Below are positions 25,713-34,299 of a DNA stretch of 39,636 nt, in pieces. The stretch comes from Bacillota bacterium (GTDB lineage Bacteria > Bacillota > DTU025 > MWDF01). A program made the position numbers and the translations under genes. The stretch is from positions 1-39,636 of the forward strand of contig JAGOKM010000004.1 of the NCBI GenBank assembly GCA_017994615.1. The letters are read 5' to 3'. The stretch's first letter is position 1; every line of letters begins with the position of its first letter. A model generated the notes under the pieces. The model saw only the letters and a program-made list of their open reading frames with translations, made no database searches and was not told where the DNA came from.

Positions 25713-26360
25713 TCAGGGCAATACTTGCGAACCGTTTAACATGAAGGTTATCTCCAGATCGCCTATCAGCTTCGTGCCCTTTGTCAGTTCGCCTTCCAGC
25801 GTCGTGCGTACTGCATCGCCTTCAGGGATGTTGGCGCATGCTTGCTGCAGCCCGTCGACCATTTTGCTGTATGTCTCAGGTTTCAAGAGGTATTCCAAGT
25901 TGACGTCGTTGAAGGTCGCTGACGAAGTAGCGCCGCCTTGAGCGAGAAGTTCCTTCAAGCCGGGTATGGCCATCACTACCTCGACGCTGAACACGTCGTC
26001 CGACGAGTCGCCCTCAAACGTCACGCTTTCAAATTGATTGTCCCCGTTGTTCCATAGCTCCGCATACAGCTTGGCTTCAATGGTGTTCGCAAGTTGCACG
26101 TCCAGTGGGTTTCCGGCGTCAGACGGCGCTCCTACCGGGTTCACCGTGCCTGTGATGCTTGCGGTCAGAGTATCAGGCCAAACGGGCCAGATGCCTTTCA
26201 CTGTCACGTCTACTTTAATGGGGCCGTTCGTTATGCCGGTCGAATTGACATTGTACTCATCCGATCCGACAACCGTGAAGACGAGGATGCAGCCCGTTAA
26301 AGATATCATGAGGGCGAGCGCGGCAGCCGCCGCAATGTTCCTGAGCGAGTTCCTTTTCAT
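25713..26360 (-). CDS. Lipoprotein A of a three-gene paralogous cluster
   Basis: A 215-residue exported lipoprotein of unknown function. The signal peptide has a basic start, a hydrophobic run and the lipobox LTGC with Cys24. The following block (CILVFTVVGSDEYNVNSTGI, then GPIKVDVTVKG) is nearly superimposable on lipoprotein B. The remainder is probably mixed alpha/beta, with a YSKMVDGLQQACANIPEGD helix and a TTLEGELTKGTKLIGDL strand block at the C-terminus. GGAGGGG precedes the ATG at 26360. It lies downstream of trxA across a hairpin lacking a T-run, so read-through from trxA is possible. Localisation (inner or outer membrane) is not decidable; no Asp is at +2. Confidence 0.8.
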   Translation of the reverse strand: MKRNSLRNIAAAAALALMISLTGCILVFTVVGSDEYNVNSTGITNGPIKVDVTVKGIWPVWPDTLTASITGTVNPVGAPSDAGNPLDVQLANTIEAKLYAELWNNGDNQFESVTFEGDSSDDVFSVEVVMAIPGLKELLAQGGATSSATFNDVNLEYLLKPETYSKMVDGLQQACANIPEGDAVRTTLEGELTKGTKLIGDLEITFMLNGSQVLP

Positions 26361-26393
26361 GACCGATCCCCTCCGTTCAATTGCGATATTCTT

Positions 26394-26416
26394 ACGGGAG
26401 GCTTTCCGCCTCCCGT
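26394..26416 (-). other. Hairpin between trxA and lipoprotein A
   Basis: A perfect 9-bp stem (26394-26402 with 26408-26416) with a 5-base loop lies 14 bases after the trxA stop. On the minus strand it is followed by AAGAATAT, not T-rich, so it is a poor intrinsic terminator and may be a 3'-end stabiliser or leaky stop. Confidence 0.5.
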
Positions 26417-26430
26417 CATATCGTCTTCCT

Positions 26431-26748
26431 TTACTTCAGAAGCGCCTTCGCCTTGGCGTCGAGCGTCGCCGCCGGGGTTACCCCGACCGCCTTGTCAACG
26501 GCCTTGCCGTCCTTGAATATGATCAGCGTCGGGATGCTCTGCACTCCGAACTGCTGGGCGGTCACCACATGGTCGTCTACGTTGATCTTGCAGATCTTGA
26601 TGTCCTTGTTGAGGGCCGCAAGCTTGTCGAGCTCCGGGGCCTGCATACGGCAGGGGCCGCACCAGGGTGCCCAGAAATCCACCAGGACCAGGCCCTTGTG
26701 GTCTAATACTTCCGCCTTGAAGTTCGCGTCGTTGATCTCGTGTGCCAT
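26431..26748 (-). CDS. trxA: Thioredoxin
   Basis: A 105-residue cytoplasmic thioredoxin. The active site WCGPC has Cys30 and Cys33, and the cis-Pro loop IPTLIIFKDG is present, as is the GVQSIPT motif. It reduces protein disulfides such as those of ribonucleotide reductase. It has its own extended -10 promoter just upstream and AGGTGA-type RBS before the ATG at 26748. It separates the hrcA-rsmE operon from the lipoprotein cluster, a position not seen in the Bacillus order. Confidence 0.96.
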   Translation of the reverse strand: MAHEINDANFKAEVLDHKGLVLVDFWAPWCGPCRMQAPELDKLAALNKDIKICKINVDDHVVTAQQFGVQSIPTLIIFKDGKAVDKAVGVTPAATLDAKAKALLK

Positions 26749-26791
26749 TCTAGTTTCACCTGTCCTTTTCTTATTCGCGTATACGCTAGAT

Positions 26792-26822
26792 ATTATACCA
26801 CTTCATTGCGCTACCAGTTCAA
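26792..26822 (-). promoter_or_regulatory. Extended -10 promoter for trxA
   Basis: On the minus strand, TATAAT (26797-26792) is preceded directly by TGG (TGn extended -10). A weak -35 TTGAAC (26822-26817) is present, but the spacer is 19 bases. The -35 abuts the rsmE stop codon. Confidence 0.68.
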
Positions 26823-27554
26823 TCACGGCTGCAGTTCGCCCGCTATGTAAAGCACCGCCGACCCTGCAGCTATGGGCGCCGTCTCCGTCCTCAACACCCT
26901 TGGTCCCAGGTTGACAAGGTGCGCGCCCATGGCCTCTGCCGACCTTGCTTCCTCGGTGCTGAATCCGCCCTCCGGGCCCACTACTATGACTATCTCGCCG
27001 GCGGCCCTGATTTCGGCCTCTATGCTGTGTAAACCCTTGTTCTCCTCATGCTCCCACAGGAAGATGACGAGAGCGCCCCTTCTTGCCACGTCCCTTAAAG
27101 CGGTGTCCAGGCCCTCCGCTTCGCATACCTCTGGGATCCTGCTCCTGCCGCTCTGCTTCGCCGCCGAATGGGCCAGCTTCCTCCATCTTTCGAGCTTGCC
27201 CTCCGACGAGTCCCTCACGACCGAGTGCTTCGTCACGGCAAGCCTGAATTCAGAAAATCCCAGCTCAGTGCACTTCTCTACTATGAAGTCCATCTTCTGG
27301 CCCTTGGGTAGGCCCTGTATGAGGATGAACTTCTTCTTCGTCTCGGTGTAGCTCGGCACGAAAGCAAGGGACCTTAACAGCACCTCATCCTCCCCGATGC
27401 GCTCTATCATGCATGAGGCTATGTCCCCAGACGGGAGCACCACGTCCAGCTTGTCCCCCTCTTTCATCCTCAGCACAAGGGAGACGTGCTTGGCGTCCTG
27501 TCCTTTCAGGGATAGCCAGCCGTCGTCGTTCTGTTCCGCGAAGAACACCCTCAT
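26823..27554 (-). CDS. rsmE: 16S rRNA (uracil-1498-N3)-methyltransferase RsmE
   Basis: A 243-residue SPOUT methyltransferase that methylates U1498 of 16S rRNA. The N-terminal PUA-like domain (about 1-70) contains HVSLVLRMKEGD. The C-terminal knot has VGPEGGFSTEEA and LGPRVLRTETA, the SAM-binding motifs. The ATG at 27554 overlaps the prmA stop by four bases (ATGA). The prmA-rsmE pair after dnaJ is the standard arrangement. It is the last gene of the hrcA heat-shock operon, because trxA has its own promoter starting at its stop codon. Confidence 0.96.
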   Translation of the reverse strand: MRVFFAEQNDDGWLSLKGQDAKHVSLVLRMKEGDKLDVVLPSGDIASCMIERIGEDEVLLRSLAFVPSYTETKKKFILIQGLPKGQKMDFIVEKCTELGFSEFRLAVTKHSVVRDSSEGKLERWRKLAHSAAKQSGRSRIPEVCEAEGLDTALRDVARRGALVIFLWEHEENKGLHSIEAEIRAAGEIVIVVGPEGGFSTEEARSAEAMGAHLVNLGPRVLRTETAPIAAGSAVLYIAGELQP

Positions 27555-28492
27555 AAAGTAGGCTTCCTTGCCGCAAGGCTAACCCAGTCGCCGTCTTGTA
27601 TCCTGTCTGCTATCTCGAATCCGGCGCCAGTGAGTGCCTTGCTTACATCTTCCTCGCTTTTCAGGACATAACCTGCCGTTATGTAGTAACCGCCCGAGCA
27701 CAGCAGCCTGAACGCCGTGGGAGCTATCTCGATTACGGGGTCGGCAAGTATGTTGGACACGATGATATCATATGGACCATCCATGCCTTTGAGCATGTCG
27801 CCCTTCACAATCTTCACCCTGTCCGAGACCCTGTTTGCCGCCGCATTCTCGGCAGCGCACTTCACCGCGGTCGAATCTATGTCCACCCCTGTGGCCTCGT
27901 CTGCCCCAAGCAGCACAGAGGCTATGGCCAGTATGCCTGTGCCCGTCCCCACATCGAGCACGCGCTCTCCGCCCTCGATGTACCTTTCGAGCATGAATGC
28001 GCAGCTCGCCGTCGTCGCATGCTGTCCCGTGCCGAAAGCCTGGCCCGGGTCGATCCTTATGACTATGTCCTCAGGAAGCGCATCCGGCTCCTCCCAGGTC
28101 GGGGTGACGAGCATCCTGGTTCCAAGCCTGAACGGCTTGAAGGATTGCTTCCACGAGGACCATTCCCTGTCGTCTGCCATCCTGACGGAAAGGCTCAGTA
28201 CGTTCTTCTCTGCCGAGGCGCAGTTCACCTCCCTGTCGAGCCTTCCTCTTATCTCGCTTAATGTGCCTGCCAGCTCCGCCTCTTCCTCGTCGACGTAAAA
28301 CCTTACGGTTGCCGGCCCTTCGGGGTTAAGCCCGCCGAGCTCGAATTCGGTCAAACCTGCGCTTGCACATGCCTCTTTCACCAGCCGAGGGTCCATCACA
28401 GCGACGCCGCCACTTGCGTAATCGGAGGCAATCGAGGCCACTTCCTCGACCGCCCCGCATTTCACCTCAATGCTAATCTCAGCCCATCTCAT
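27551..28492 (-). CDS. prmA: Ribosomal protein L11 methyltransferase PrmA
   Basis: A 313-residue SAM-dependent methyltransferase that trimethylates lysines of ribosomal protein L11. An N-terminal substrate-binding domain (about 1-110) is followed by the Rossmann core with VLDVGTGTGILAI (motif I, about 177-189) and GVDID. The motif IVSNILADPV is the NILA-type motif IV of PrmA. The ATG at 28492 is three bases beyond the dnaJ stop with only a weak AGGAAG, so translation is probably coupled to dnaJ. It belongs to the CIRCE-controlled operon. Confidence 0.95.
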   Translation of the reverse strand: MRWAEISIEVKCGAVEEVASIASDYASGGVAVMDPRLVKEACASAGLTEFELGGLNPEGPATVRFYVDEEEAELAGTLSEIRGRLDREVNCASAEKNVLSLSVRMADDREWSSWKQSFKPFRLGTRMLVTPTWEEPDALPEDIVIRIDPGQAFGTGQHATTASCAFMLERYIEGGERVLDVGTGTGILAIASVLLGADEATGVDIDSTAVKCAAENAAANRVSDRVKIVKGDMLKGMDGPYDIIVSNILADPVIEIAPTAFRLLCSGGYYITAGYVLKSEEDVSKALTGAGFEIADRIQDGDWVSLAARKPTL

Positions 28493-28495
28493 CGG

Positions 28496-29635
28496 CTATC
28501 TTTTCTTCCTTCCCAGGATCTTGTCCAGCACTCCAAGCTCCTCGTTTACGGAGTACCCGCCCGCCTCGGCGAGCTGCCTGTACAGCTCCTTTTCCTTGGC
28601 CCCGAGCCTTTCGGGCGTCTTCACCCTGACGAGCACCTTCATGTCACCCAATCCTCCCCCTCTTACCGAGGGGAGCCCCTTACCCCTAATAGACAGCACC
28701 TTGCCGCTCTGTGTTCCAGCAGGTATCCTGAGCTCGGCGTCGTCTTTCAAGGTCTGTACGGTGAGCTTTGCCCCGAGCGCCGCCTGTGGGAAGGATATCT
28801 CCAGCTCCTGGGCGAGGTCGCTTCCCTGTCTCGTGAACTTCTCATGGGGTTTGACCCTAATATGTATGAGGACGTCGCCGGGGCCGCCGCCCCTTGTGCC
28901 CGCGTGGCCCTGCCCCGCCGCCCTTACTATCATCCCGTCTTCTACCCCTGCAGGGATGTTGACTTTGACAGTGGACGTCTTCCTCGTCCGGCCCTGCCCG
29001 TCGCAGTCGGGGCATGGTTCGGCTATGAAGCTGCCGCTGCCGCCGCACTGCGCACAAGGGGTGACGCTCTGTATCGTGCCGAGGAAGGTCTGTTGGTAGC
29101 TCCTCACCTGTCCGGTGCCGCCGCACTTCGGGCACTTCTGAGGCTTCGTGCCGGCCTTGGCCCCGGAGCCTGAGCATGCGGCACACGTTTCCACCCTGTT
29201 TATGTCGAAGGACCTTTCCACCCCGTCGTACACTTCCTCCAGGGTGAGCTCCGCCATGAGGTCGATGTCCGCTCCCTCCATGGGGCCCCTCCTCGTAGAG
29301 CCGCTGAAGCCCGAGAATCCTCCGAAGCCTCCGCCGAAGAACGAGTTGAATATGTCGAACGGGTTGAAGTCGCTGAAGTCGCCGTTGCCGAAGCCGCCCC
29401 GTTCAGCGTCGTGCCCGTACTGGTCGTACCTTGACCTCTTGCCGGAATCGGACAGCACGCTGTAGGCTTCGTTTATCTCCTTGAACCTCTCCTCCGCCCC
29501 CGGGTCCCCTGGGTTGGCGTCGGGATGGTGCTGCCTGGCCAGCTTTCTGTAAGCCGCCTTTATCTCCGCCTCGCTGGAGCTTCTGTCGACTCCCAGGACC
29601 TCATAGTAATCCCTTTTGCCTGCCGTATCGAACAC
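28496..29635 (-). CDS. dnaJ: Co-chaperone DnaJ (Hsp40)
   Basis: A 379-residue type I DnaJ. The J domain (1-70) has the HPD motif at 37-39, and a Gly/Phe-rich linker (about 80-116) follows. Four CxxCxGxG-type zinc repeats at about 151-215 read [24 protein letters not shown] and CPDCDGQG. Substrate-binding domains complete the protein. It stimulates DnaK ATPase and delivers clients. The start is a GTG at 29635 with a poor RBS (AGGCG nearly touching it), suggesting low or coupled translation from hrcA. Its partner genes dnaK and grpE, normally just upstream, are absent here. Confidence 0.97.
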   Translation of the reverse strand: MFDTAGKRDYYEVLGVDRSSSEAEIKAAYRKLARQHHPDANPGDPGAEERFKEINEAYSVLSDSGKRSRYDQYGHDAERGGFGNGDFSDFNPFDIFNSFFGGGFGGFSGFSGSTRRGPMEGADIDLMAELTLEEVYDGVERSFDINRVETCAACSGSGAKAGTKPQKCPKCGGTGQVRSYQQTFLGTIQSVTPCAQCGGSGSFIAEPCPDCDGQGRTRKTSTVKVNIPAGVEDGMIVRAAGQGHAGTRGGGPGDVLIHIRVKPHEKFTRQGSDLAQELEISFPQAALGAKLTVQTLKDDAELRIPAGTQSGKVLSIRGKGLPSVRGGGLGDMKVLVRVKTPERLGAKEKELYRQLAEAGGYSVNEELGVLDKILGRKKR

Positions 29636-29692
29636 CGCCTGTCAAATCTTGTTGTCTTGGGTCCGTCCGGACCCCTGTCTTCCGAGAAACCC

Positions 29693-30736
29693 CTACCTTG
29701 TTGGGCCGGTGCGCTCAAGTATCTCGCTTATCCCCTCTGCCATGAACCTCACCAGCGCTATCGCCTTCGAGTAGTCCATCCTTGTGGGCCCCACTATCCC
29801 TATGGAGCCGAGCACCTTTCCCGCCTGGCCGTAGCTGGCAGATATCATCGAGCAGTCCTTCAGCTCTTCGGCAGGGTTCTCCGATCCTATCCTGACCGAT
29901 ACGCCGGTATGAGATGCCGTCATGAGGCTCAGGAGGTGCGCCTGCGACTCAAGCAGCCTCAATACCGGCCTTGCCTTCTCTATTTGCTTGAATTCAGGCT
30001 GCTCGAGGAATTTCGTAATACCGTCCGTATGGACGCTTTCCTCCCCAGGGCACATGCCGGATCCCGCCAGTATCTCCAACGCCTTGCTGGCAAGCTCCGA
30101 ATATGCGGAAAGGTCGTTCCTGACGGCTCTGATGACCTGCCTGGTTATCGCGCTGAATGCGAGCCCCCTCAAGTGCCGGTTCAGGATCGCAGTCACCGCG
30201 TCCAGGTCTGCCTGGCTCAGGGAATTTTCTATGCTTATGGTCCTGTGCTCGATTGCGCCAGAAGAGGTTATAACTATCATCATTATGTCGCCGTCGCTTA
30301 TGGGGGTCATCTGCACATGCTTGATGTAGCCGCACTGCAGCCCCGGGGCGATTACGACCGCCGCGCAGTTGGCCAGGTCGGCCAGTATCTTGGCAGCCGC
30401 CCGGGAAAGGGACTGTATCTCCCCGCGCCGCTGGGCATACTCCCTGAGGACCCTTTCGATCTCATCCTGCCTCAGCGGCCGGTCCTTCATCAGGACGTCC
30501 ACATAGAACCTGTAGCCTTTATCAGATGGGACCCTGCCTGCAGAAGTGTGCGGCTGCTCAAGATAACCCTCATATTCCAGATCCGCCATCTCGTTTCTTA
30601 TCGTGGCGGGAGAAAGGTCCGTAAGGTATTTCCTCGAGATGGTGCGCGAGCCTACAGGCTCTGCCGTGGATACGTAATCCTCGGTCACAGCCTGCAGTAT
30701 GTCCTTCTTCCTGCTGTTCATGCTGTTTTCAGGCAT
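29693..30736 (-). CDS. hrcA: Heat-inducible transcription repressor HrcA
   Basis: A 347-residue repressor that binds the CIRCE operator and controls class I heat-shock genes. The N-terminal winged helix has RKKDILQAVTEDYVSTAEPV, then ISRKYLTDLSPATIRNEMADLE as the recognition region. The LEQPHTSAGRVPSDKGYRFYVD motif is diagnostic of HrcA. The rest is the GAF-like dimerisation and inserted domains. A CIRCE element and a promoter lie just upstream, giving autoregulation. GroESL normally tunes HrcA but is not in the window. Only 57 bases separate hrcA from dnaJ. Confidence 0.97.
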   Translation of the reverse strand: MPENSMNSRKKDILQAVTEDYVSTAEPVGSRTISRKYLTDLSPATIRNEMADLEYEGYLEQPHTSAGRVPSDKGYRFYVDVLMKDRPLRQDEIERVLREYAQRRGEIQSLSRAAAKILADLANCAAVVIAPGLQCGYIKHVQMTPISDGDIMMIVITSSGAIEHRTISIENSLSQADLDAVTAILNRHLRGLAFSAITRQVIRAVRNDLSAYSELASKALEILAGSGMCPGEESVHTDGITKFLEQPEFKQIEKARPVLRLLESQAHLLSLMTASHTGVSVRIGSENPAEELKDCSMISASYGQAGKVLGSIGIVGPTRMDYSKAIALVRFMAEGISEILERTGPTR

Positions 30737-30758
30737 CTGCTGCGCCCTTCCCTCATTT

Positions 30759-30785
30759 TTGGCACTCGCATCGTTAGAGTGCTAA
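30759..30785 (-). promoter_or_regulatory. CIRCE operator upstream of hrcA
   Basis: On the minus strand, TTAGCACTC, nine bases, then GAGTGCCAA. This matches the CIRCE consensus inverted repeat (TTAGCACTC-N9-GAGTGCTAA) with one mismatch in the right arm. It lies just downstream of the -10 box and 22 bases before the hrcA ATG, where bound HrcA would block transcription. Confidence 0.95.
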
Positions 30786-30789
30786 AAAT

Positions 30790-30818
30790 AAGTTACAACA
30801 CCCGGGTGGCCATGTCAA
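30790..30818 (-). promoter_or_regulatory. Sigma-A promoter of the hrcA-dnaJ operon
   Basis: A perfect TTGACA (30818-30813), 17-base spacer and TAACTT (30795-30790) on the minus strand, placed right before CIRCE and starting 12 bases after the hemW stop. Confidence 0.8.
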
Positions 30819-30829
30819 GGCGGACGGGC

Positions 30830-31996
30830 CTACACCAGCTTGGCAAACAGGGAATTCGAGAGCATGAAGCCCTTTCGGGTCAACTTTGCCCTCCCTTCTT
30901 CGTCGAGAAATAGCAGGCCGTTCGCCTTGGCCCAGGCAAGCGCATCAAGCTGCCTAGGTTCGAGCTTCAGGCCATGGCGAGCCTCAATGTCTCCTATGCT
31001 GGCCCCGGCGCTCGTCCTGAGCGCAAGTATGAGATGGTCGGTCAGAGCAGCGCGCCTTGTGAGCTGCTCCCTTCCTGCCTCGGCAGCTCCTCCTCTTCCT
31101 ATACGCTCCATGTACTCCTTCGTCCCGTCCACATTCCATGATCTGACTAGATCTGCTGTGTAGTATGAATGGGCGGCCGCGCCCAGCCCCAAATAGGGCA
31201 TGTCGGACCAATAACCGAGGTTGTGTAGGCATTCGTGAGCTGGCCTGGCGTAATTGGATATCTCGTAGCGCAGAAGGCCCATCGCCTCAAGTGCGCTTGA
31301 TGCGAGCTCCATCAAATCCGCGCTTTCATCGTCGCCCGGGACGTCTACCTCACCTTCCTCGACCGCCTCCTTCAAAGGGGTGCCATCTTCCAATGTGAGG
31401 GCATAGCAGGAGACATGATCGGGCTTGAAGTGGGCGATCCCTTCGAGTGTCGCCGCAAGGCTGGCAAGGTCCTGCCCGGGAAGGCCGGTCATCAGGTCTA
31501 CCGAAACCGACCTTGCGCCAGACGCCCTGGCTGCCTGGACCGCCATTTCGGCGTCCTCAGCCGAGTGGATCCTGCCTATCGCCTTGAGCTCGGAGTCCAC
31601 CAGCGACTGGACCCCTATAGAGAATCTGGTGACGCCGGCTTTCACCAGCCCGGCCGCCCCTCTGTGGCTGAATGTGCCGGGGTTGGCCTCGACGCTCGCC
31701 TCGGCGGGACCGGCCCAGCCCTTCGCCTTCATGGCATCTATGGCGCCCGTCACAAGCCAGGCAAGTGCATCCTTGTCGAGGACCGTCGGGGTGCCCCCTC
31801 CTATGTAAAGCGTCCAGCCGTCCATTTCGCCGCAGCAGGCGGGCGCTCGTGCCTTAAGCTCATCCAGCAGGGCGCGGGCGTATTCGTATGAGAAGGCCCC
31901 GTCAGGCCTCTGGGCATATGATACGAATGAGCAGTATGAGCACTTTTTCACACAGAAGGGCACGTGCATGTATATTCCGAGGCGAAAGCCGCTCAC
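30830..31996 (-). CDS. hemW: Radical SAM heme chaperone HemW
   Basis: About 388 residues. HemW is a radical-SAM family protein once called an oxygen-independent coproporphyrinogen III oxidase, now regarded as a heme-binding chaperone. The motif [15 protein letters not shown] has Cys15, Cys19 and Cys22 for the 4Fe-4S cluster; the fourth Cys of true HemN (CxxxCxxCxC) is replaced by Phe. [15 protein letters not shown] and GVQSLVD follow, and a HemN C-terminal domain ends the protein. The GTG at 31996 overlaps the lepA stop by four bases (GTGA); the open frame extends into lepA, but that part is a shadow. The lepA-hemW-hrcA order is conserved. Confidence 0.94.
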   Translation of the reverse strand: MSGFRLGIYMHVPFCVKKCSYCSFVSYAQRPDGAFSYEYARALLDELKARAPACCGEMDGWTLYIGGGTPTVLDKDALAWLVTGAIDAMKAKGWAGPAEASVEANPGTFSHRGAAGLVKAGVTRFSIGVQSLVDSELKAIGRIHSAEDAEMAVQAARASGARSVSVDLMTGLPGQDLASLAATLEGIAHFKPDHVSCYALTLEDGTPLKEAVEEGEVDVPGDDESADLMELASSALEAMGLLRYEISNYARPAHECLHNLGYWSDMPYLGLGAAAHSYYTADLVRSWNVDGTKEYMERIGRGGAAEAGREQLTRRAALTDHLILALRTSAGASIGDIEARHGLKLEPRQLDALAWAKANGLLFLDEEGRAKLTRKGFMLSNSLFAKLV

Positions 31997-33804
31997 TCTT
32001 CGTCTTCCTCCGCCGAAAGCACCGCCATGAAGGCCTCCTGCGGTATTTCTACGGCGCCGACCTGCTTCATCCTCTTCTTGCCTTCCTTCTGCTTTTCGAG
32101 CAGCTTCCTCTTTCGGCTTATGTCGCCGCCGTAGCACTTGGCCAGGACGTCCTTGCGCAGCGCCTTTACCGTCTCGCGCGCAATCACCTTGGATCCTACG
32201 GCTGCTTGCACCGGCACGTCGAACATCTGCCTGGGGATGATCTTCCTCAGTTTCTGGACAAGTATCCTTCCCCTGTTCTGGGCCGATTCCATATGGACTA
32301 TGGAAGACAGTGCGTCGAGGGGCCTCTCGTTAACAAGCACATCCAGCTTCACCAGCCTTGCCGGCCTGTATTCAAGAAGCTCGTAGTCCATCGAGGCATA
32401 GCCCCTTGTCTTGCTCTTAAGCTTGTCGAAGAAATCGTAGAGTATCTCTGCGAGCGGCATCTCGAACTTCATGTTCACCCGCTGAGGGGAAAGGAAGCTC
32501 ATGTCCTTGTATATGCCCCGGCGGTCGATCGCAAGGGACATCACCGCGCCGATGTACTCAGATGGCGTAAGCACGGTAAGCCTTACGATCGGTTCCGCAA
32601 TCTCGTCGATTTCGGCGGTACCCGGCAGGTCGGACGGGTTGTCTACGGACATCTCGCTGCCGTCGGTCTTCCTTACCTTGTATATGACGGAAGGGGCCGT
32701 CGTTATTATCTCCATGCCGTACTCACGCTCGAGCCTGGCCTGCACTATCTCCATGTGCAGAAGCCCAAGGAAGCCGCACCTGAAGCCGAAGCCCAATGCG
32801 GCTGAGCTCTCCGGCTCGAACACCAGGGCGGCGTCGTTCAGCTTGAGCTTCTCCAAAGCGTCCCTCAAAAGGGCGAAGTCGTTGTTCTCGACTGGATACA
32901 TGCCGGTGTATACCATCGGCTGCACCTGCCTGTAACCAGGAAGCGGCTCCGAGGCGGGGTTGGACGCCGATGTCACCGTGTCGCCCACCCTCGCATCAGC
33001 CATGTTCCTGATCTGGCCAGCCAGATAACCGACTTCCCCCGCCTTTAGAAGCCCCACAGGTTTCATCTCCGGCGTGAATACGCCGGCCTCGATGACGTCG
33101 AACTCCATGCAGTTGCTCATCATCCTTATACGATCGCCGGTCTTCAGGGAGCCTTCCTGGATACGGATATATGCTATGACGCCTTTGTACGGGTCGAAAT
33201 GCGAGTCGAAGACAAGCGCCCTGAGCGGGGCTTCTATTTCGCCCTTCGGCGCTGGGATCCTGTCGATTATCGCCGCAAGGACCTTGTCCACGTTCTGCCC
33301 CGTCTTGGCGGAGATCCTGATGACCTCGCTGTCGTCTATGCCAATGAGCTCGCAGATCTCTTCGGCCACCTTGTCGGGGTCTGCGTTGGGAAGGTCGATC
33401 TTGTTGACCACGGGGATTATCTCGAGGTCGTGGTCGAGCGCAAGGTAGAGGTTGGCCAGGGTCTGCGCTTCGATGCCCTGGGTCGCGTCCACGACGAGAA
33501 GGGCTCCCTCGCACGCCGCAAGGCTCCTTGAGACCTCGTAGCTGAAATCGACATGCCCTGGCGTGTCGATCAGGTTCATGATGTGAGGGCCCTTGTCCTT
33601 GAATATGCCGCACTCGATCCTGACGGGTTTGAGCTTTATCGTGATTCCTCTTTCACGCTCGAGGTCCATCTTGTCCAGGACCTGCTCTGTCATCTGCCTC
33701 TGGCTCATGGCGCCCGTCATTTCCAGTATCCTGTCGGCGAGAGTGCTCTTCCCGTGGTCGATGTGGGCGATTATGCAGAAATTCCTGATGCGGGAGCTGT
33801 TCAT
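31993..33804 (-). CDS. lepA: Elongation factor 4 (LepA)
   Basis: A 603-residue translational GTPase that acts on ribosomes during initiation or stress and is proposed to back-translocate. G motifs: [14 protein letters not shown] (about 12-25), the switch with [13 protein letters not shown] (about 82-89) and [13 protein letters not shown]-like domains follow. The C-terminal LepA-specific domain ([20 protein letters not shown]) identifies it. The ATG at 33804 has AGGTGA upstream, and a promoter is visible in the intergenic region. It is divergent from rpsT. Confidence 0.98.
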   Translation of the reverse strand: MNSSRIRNFCIIAHIDHGKSTLADRILEMTGAMSQRQMTEQVLDKMDLERERGITIKLKPVRIECGIFKDKGPHIMNLIDTPGHVDFSYEVSRSLAACEGALLVVDATQGIEAQTLANLYLALDHDLEIIPVVNKIDLPNADPDKVAEEICELIGIDDSEVIRISAKTGQNVDKVLAAIIDRIPAPKGEIEAPLRALVFDSHFDPYKGVIAYIRIQEGSLKTGDRIRMMSNCMEFDVIEAGVFTPEMKPVGLLKAGEVGYLAGQIRNMADARVGDTVTSASNPASEPLPGYRQVQPMVYTGMYPVENNDFALLRDALEKLKLNDAALVFEPESSAALGFGFRCGFLGLLHMEIVQARLEREYGMEIITTAPSVIYKVRKTDGSEMSVDNPSDLPGTAEIDEIAEPIVRLTVLTPSEYIGAVMSLAIDRRGIYKDMSFLSPQRVNMKFEMPLAEILYDFFDKLKSKTRGYASMDYELLEYRPARLVKLDVLVNERPLDALSSIVHMESAQNRGRILVQKLRKIIPRQMFDVPVQAAVGSKVIARETVKALRKDVLAKCYGGDISRKRKLLEKQKEGKKRMKQVGAVEIPQEAFMAVLSAEEDEE

Positions 33805-33841
33805 GTGGGTTCACCTTTCGATTTGAATGCGTTACCTTATT

Positions 33842-33870
33842 ATTATCTTTGCAAACCGGCTCATATGCAA
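33842..33870 (-). promoter_or_regulatory. Promoter for lepA
   Basis: On the minus strand TTGCAT (33870-33865), a 17-base spacer and GATAAT (33847-33842), about 38 bases before the lepA ATG. It is less perfect than the divergent rpsT promoter. Confidence 0.6.
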
Positions 33871-33888
33871 GGTTTTGTAAAAATGAGA

Positions 33889-33918
33889 TTGACTTGTCAA
33901 AGCCTAAGTAAATATAAT
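33889..33918 (+). promoter_or_regulatory. Strong promoter for rpsT
   Basis: On the plus strand TTGACT (33889-33894), 18-base spacer and a perfect TATAAT (33913-33918). The start near 33926 gives a leader of about 50 bases. Its -35 lies 18 bases from the divergent lepA -35. Confidence 0.82.
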
Positions 33919-33977
33919 TGTAATGTTAAATTCGCAGGGACATGACATGATGTATCCTTCAAGGAGGTGAAAAACCG

Positions 33978-34250
33978 GTGAAAAGAAACGTACAGGGTGA
34001 GAAGCGCAATCGTACTAACCGCGTTCGTGCATTGAGGAACGCTTCCATAAAGTCCTCCGTGAAGACCGCCGCCCGTAGGGTGAACGAGGCCCTCGGCCAG
34101 AACGACCAGGAGATGTCGGCCGAGAAGCTCAGCGCCGCATACAGCTCGATAGACCGCGCGGTCAAGAAGGGCGTCATCCATGCCAACCAGGGTGCGCGCC
34201 GCAAGGCAAGGCTAGCGGCCAAGGTGAACGAAGCCGCCAAGGCCGAGTAA
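33978..34250 (+). CDS. rpsT: 30S ribosomal protein S20
   Basis: A 90-residue, very basic helical protein and the only plus-strand gene of the window. MKRNVQGEKRNRTNRVRALR and the KSSVKTAARRVNEAL region are typical S20, which binds the 5' domain of 16S rRNA. The start is GTG at 33978, preceded by AAGGAGGTGA (33961-33970), a full anti-Shine-Dalgarno match. A rare start with a very strong RBS recalls the UUG start of the autoregulated E. coli gene, but autoregulation here is inference. Own promoter and terminator make it a single-gene unit, divergent from lepA and convergent with holA. Confidence 0.97.
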   Translation: MKRNVQGEKRNRTNRVRALRNASIKSSVKTAARRVNEALGQNDQEMSAEKLSAAYSSIDRAVKKGVIHANQGARRKARLAAKVNEAAKAE

Positions 34251-34270
34251 TCGGACAATCGGGATTGATG

Positions 34271-34297
34271 CCCCGGACCTCCCGGTCCGGGGTTTTT
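34271..34297 (+). terminator. Rho-independent terminator of rpsT
   Basis: A perfect 9-bp GC-rich stem (34271-34279 with 34284-34292) and a 4-base loop are followed by five T on the plus strand. The holA stop codon on the other strand is at 34300. There is no T-run on the minus side, so it works for rpsT only. Confidence 0.9.
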
Positions 34298-34299
34298 CT

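Noticed and set aside
29525-30913. 462-codon plus-strand open frame opposite hrcA and dnaJ
   Set aside because: Antisense to hrcA, its promoter and CIRCE; low-complexity Arg/Leu/His-rich translation without motifs.
31997-32137. Longer hemW start inside lepA
   Set aside because: The Arg/Lys/Gly-rich extension is an out-of-frame reading of the lepA end; the GTG at 31996 gives a normal HemW N-terminus.
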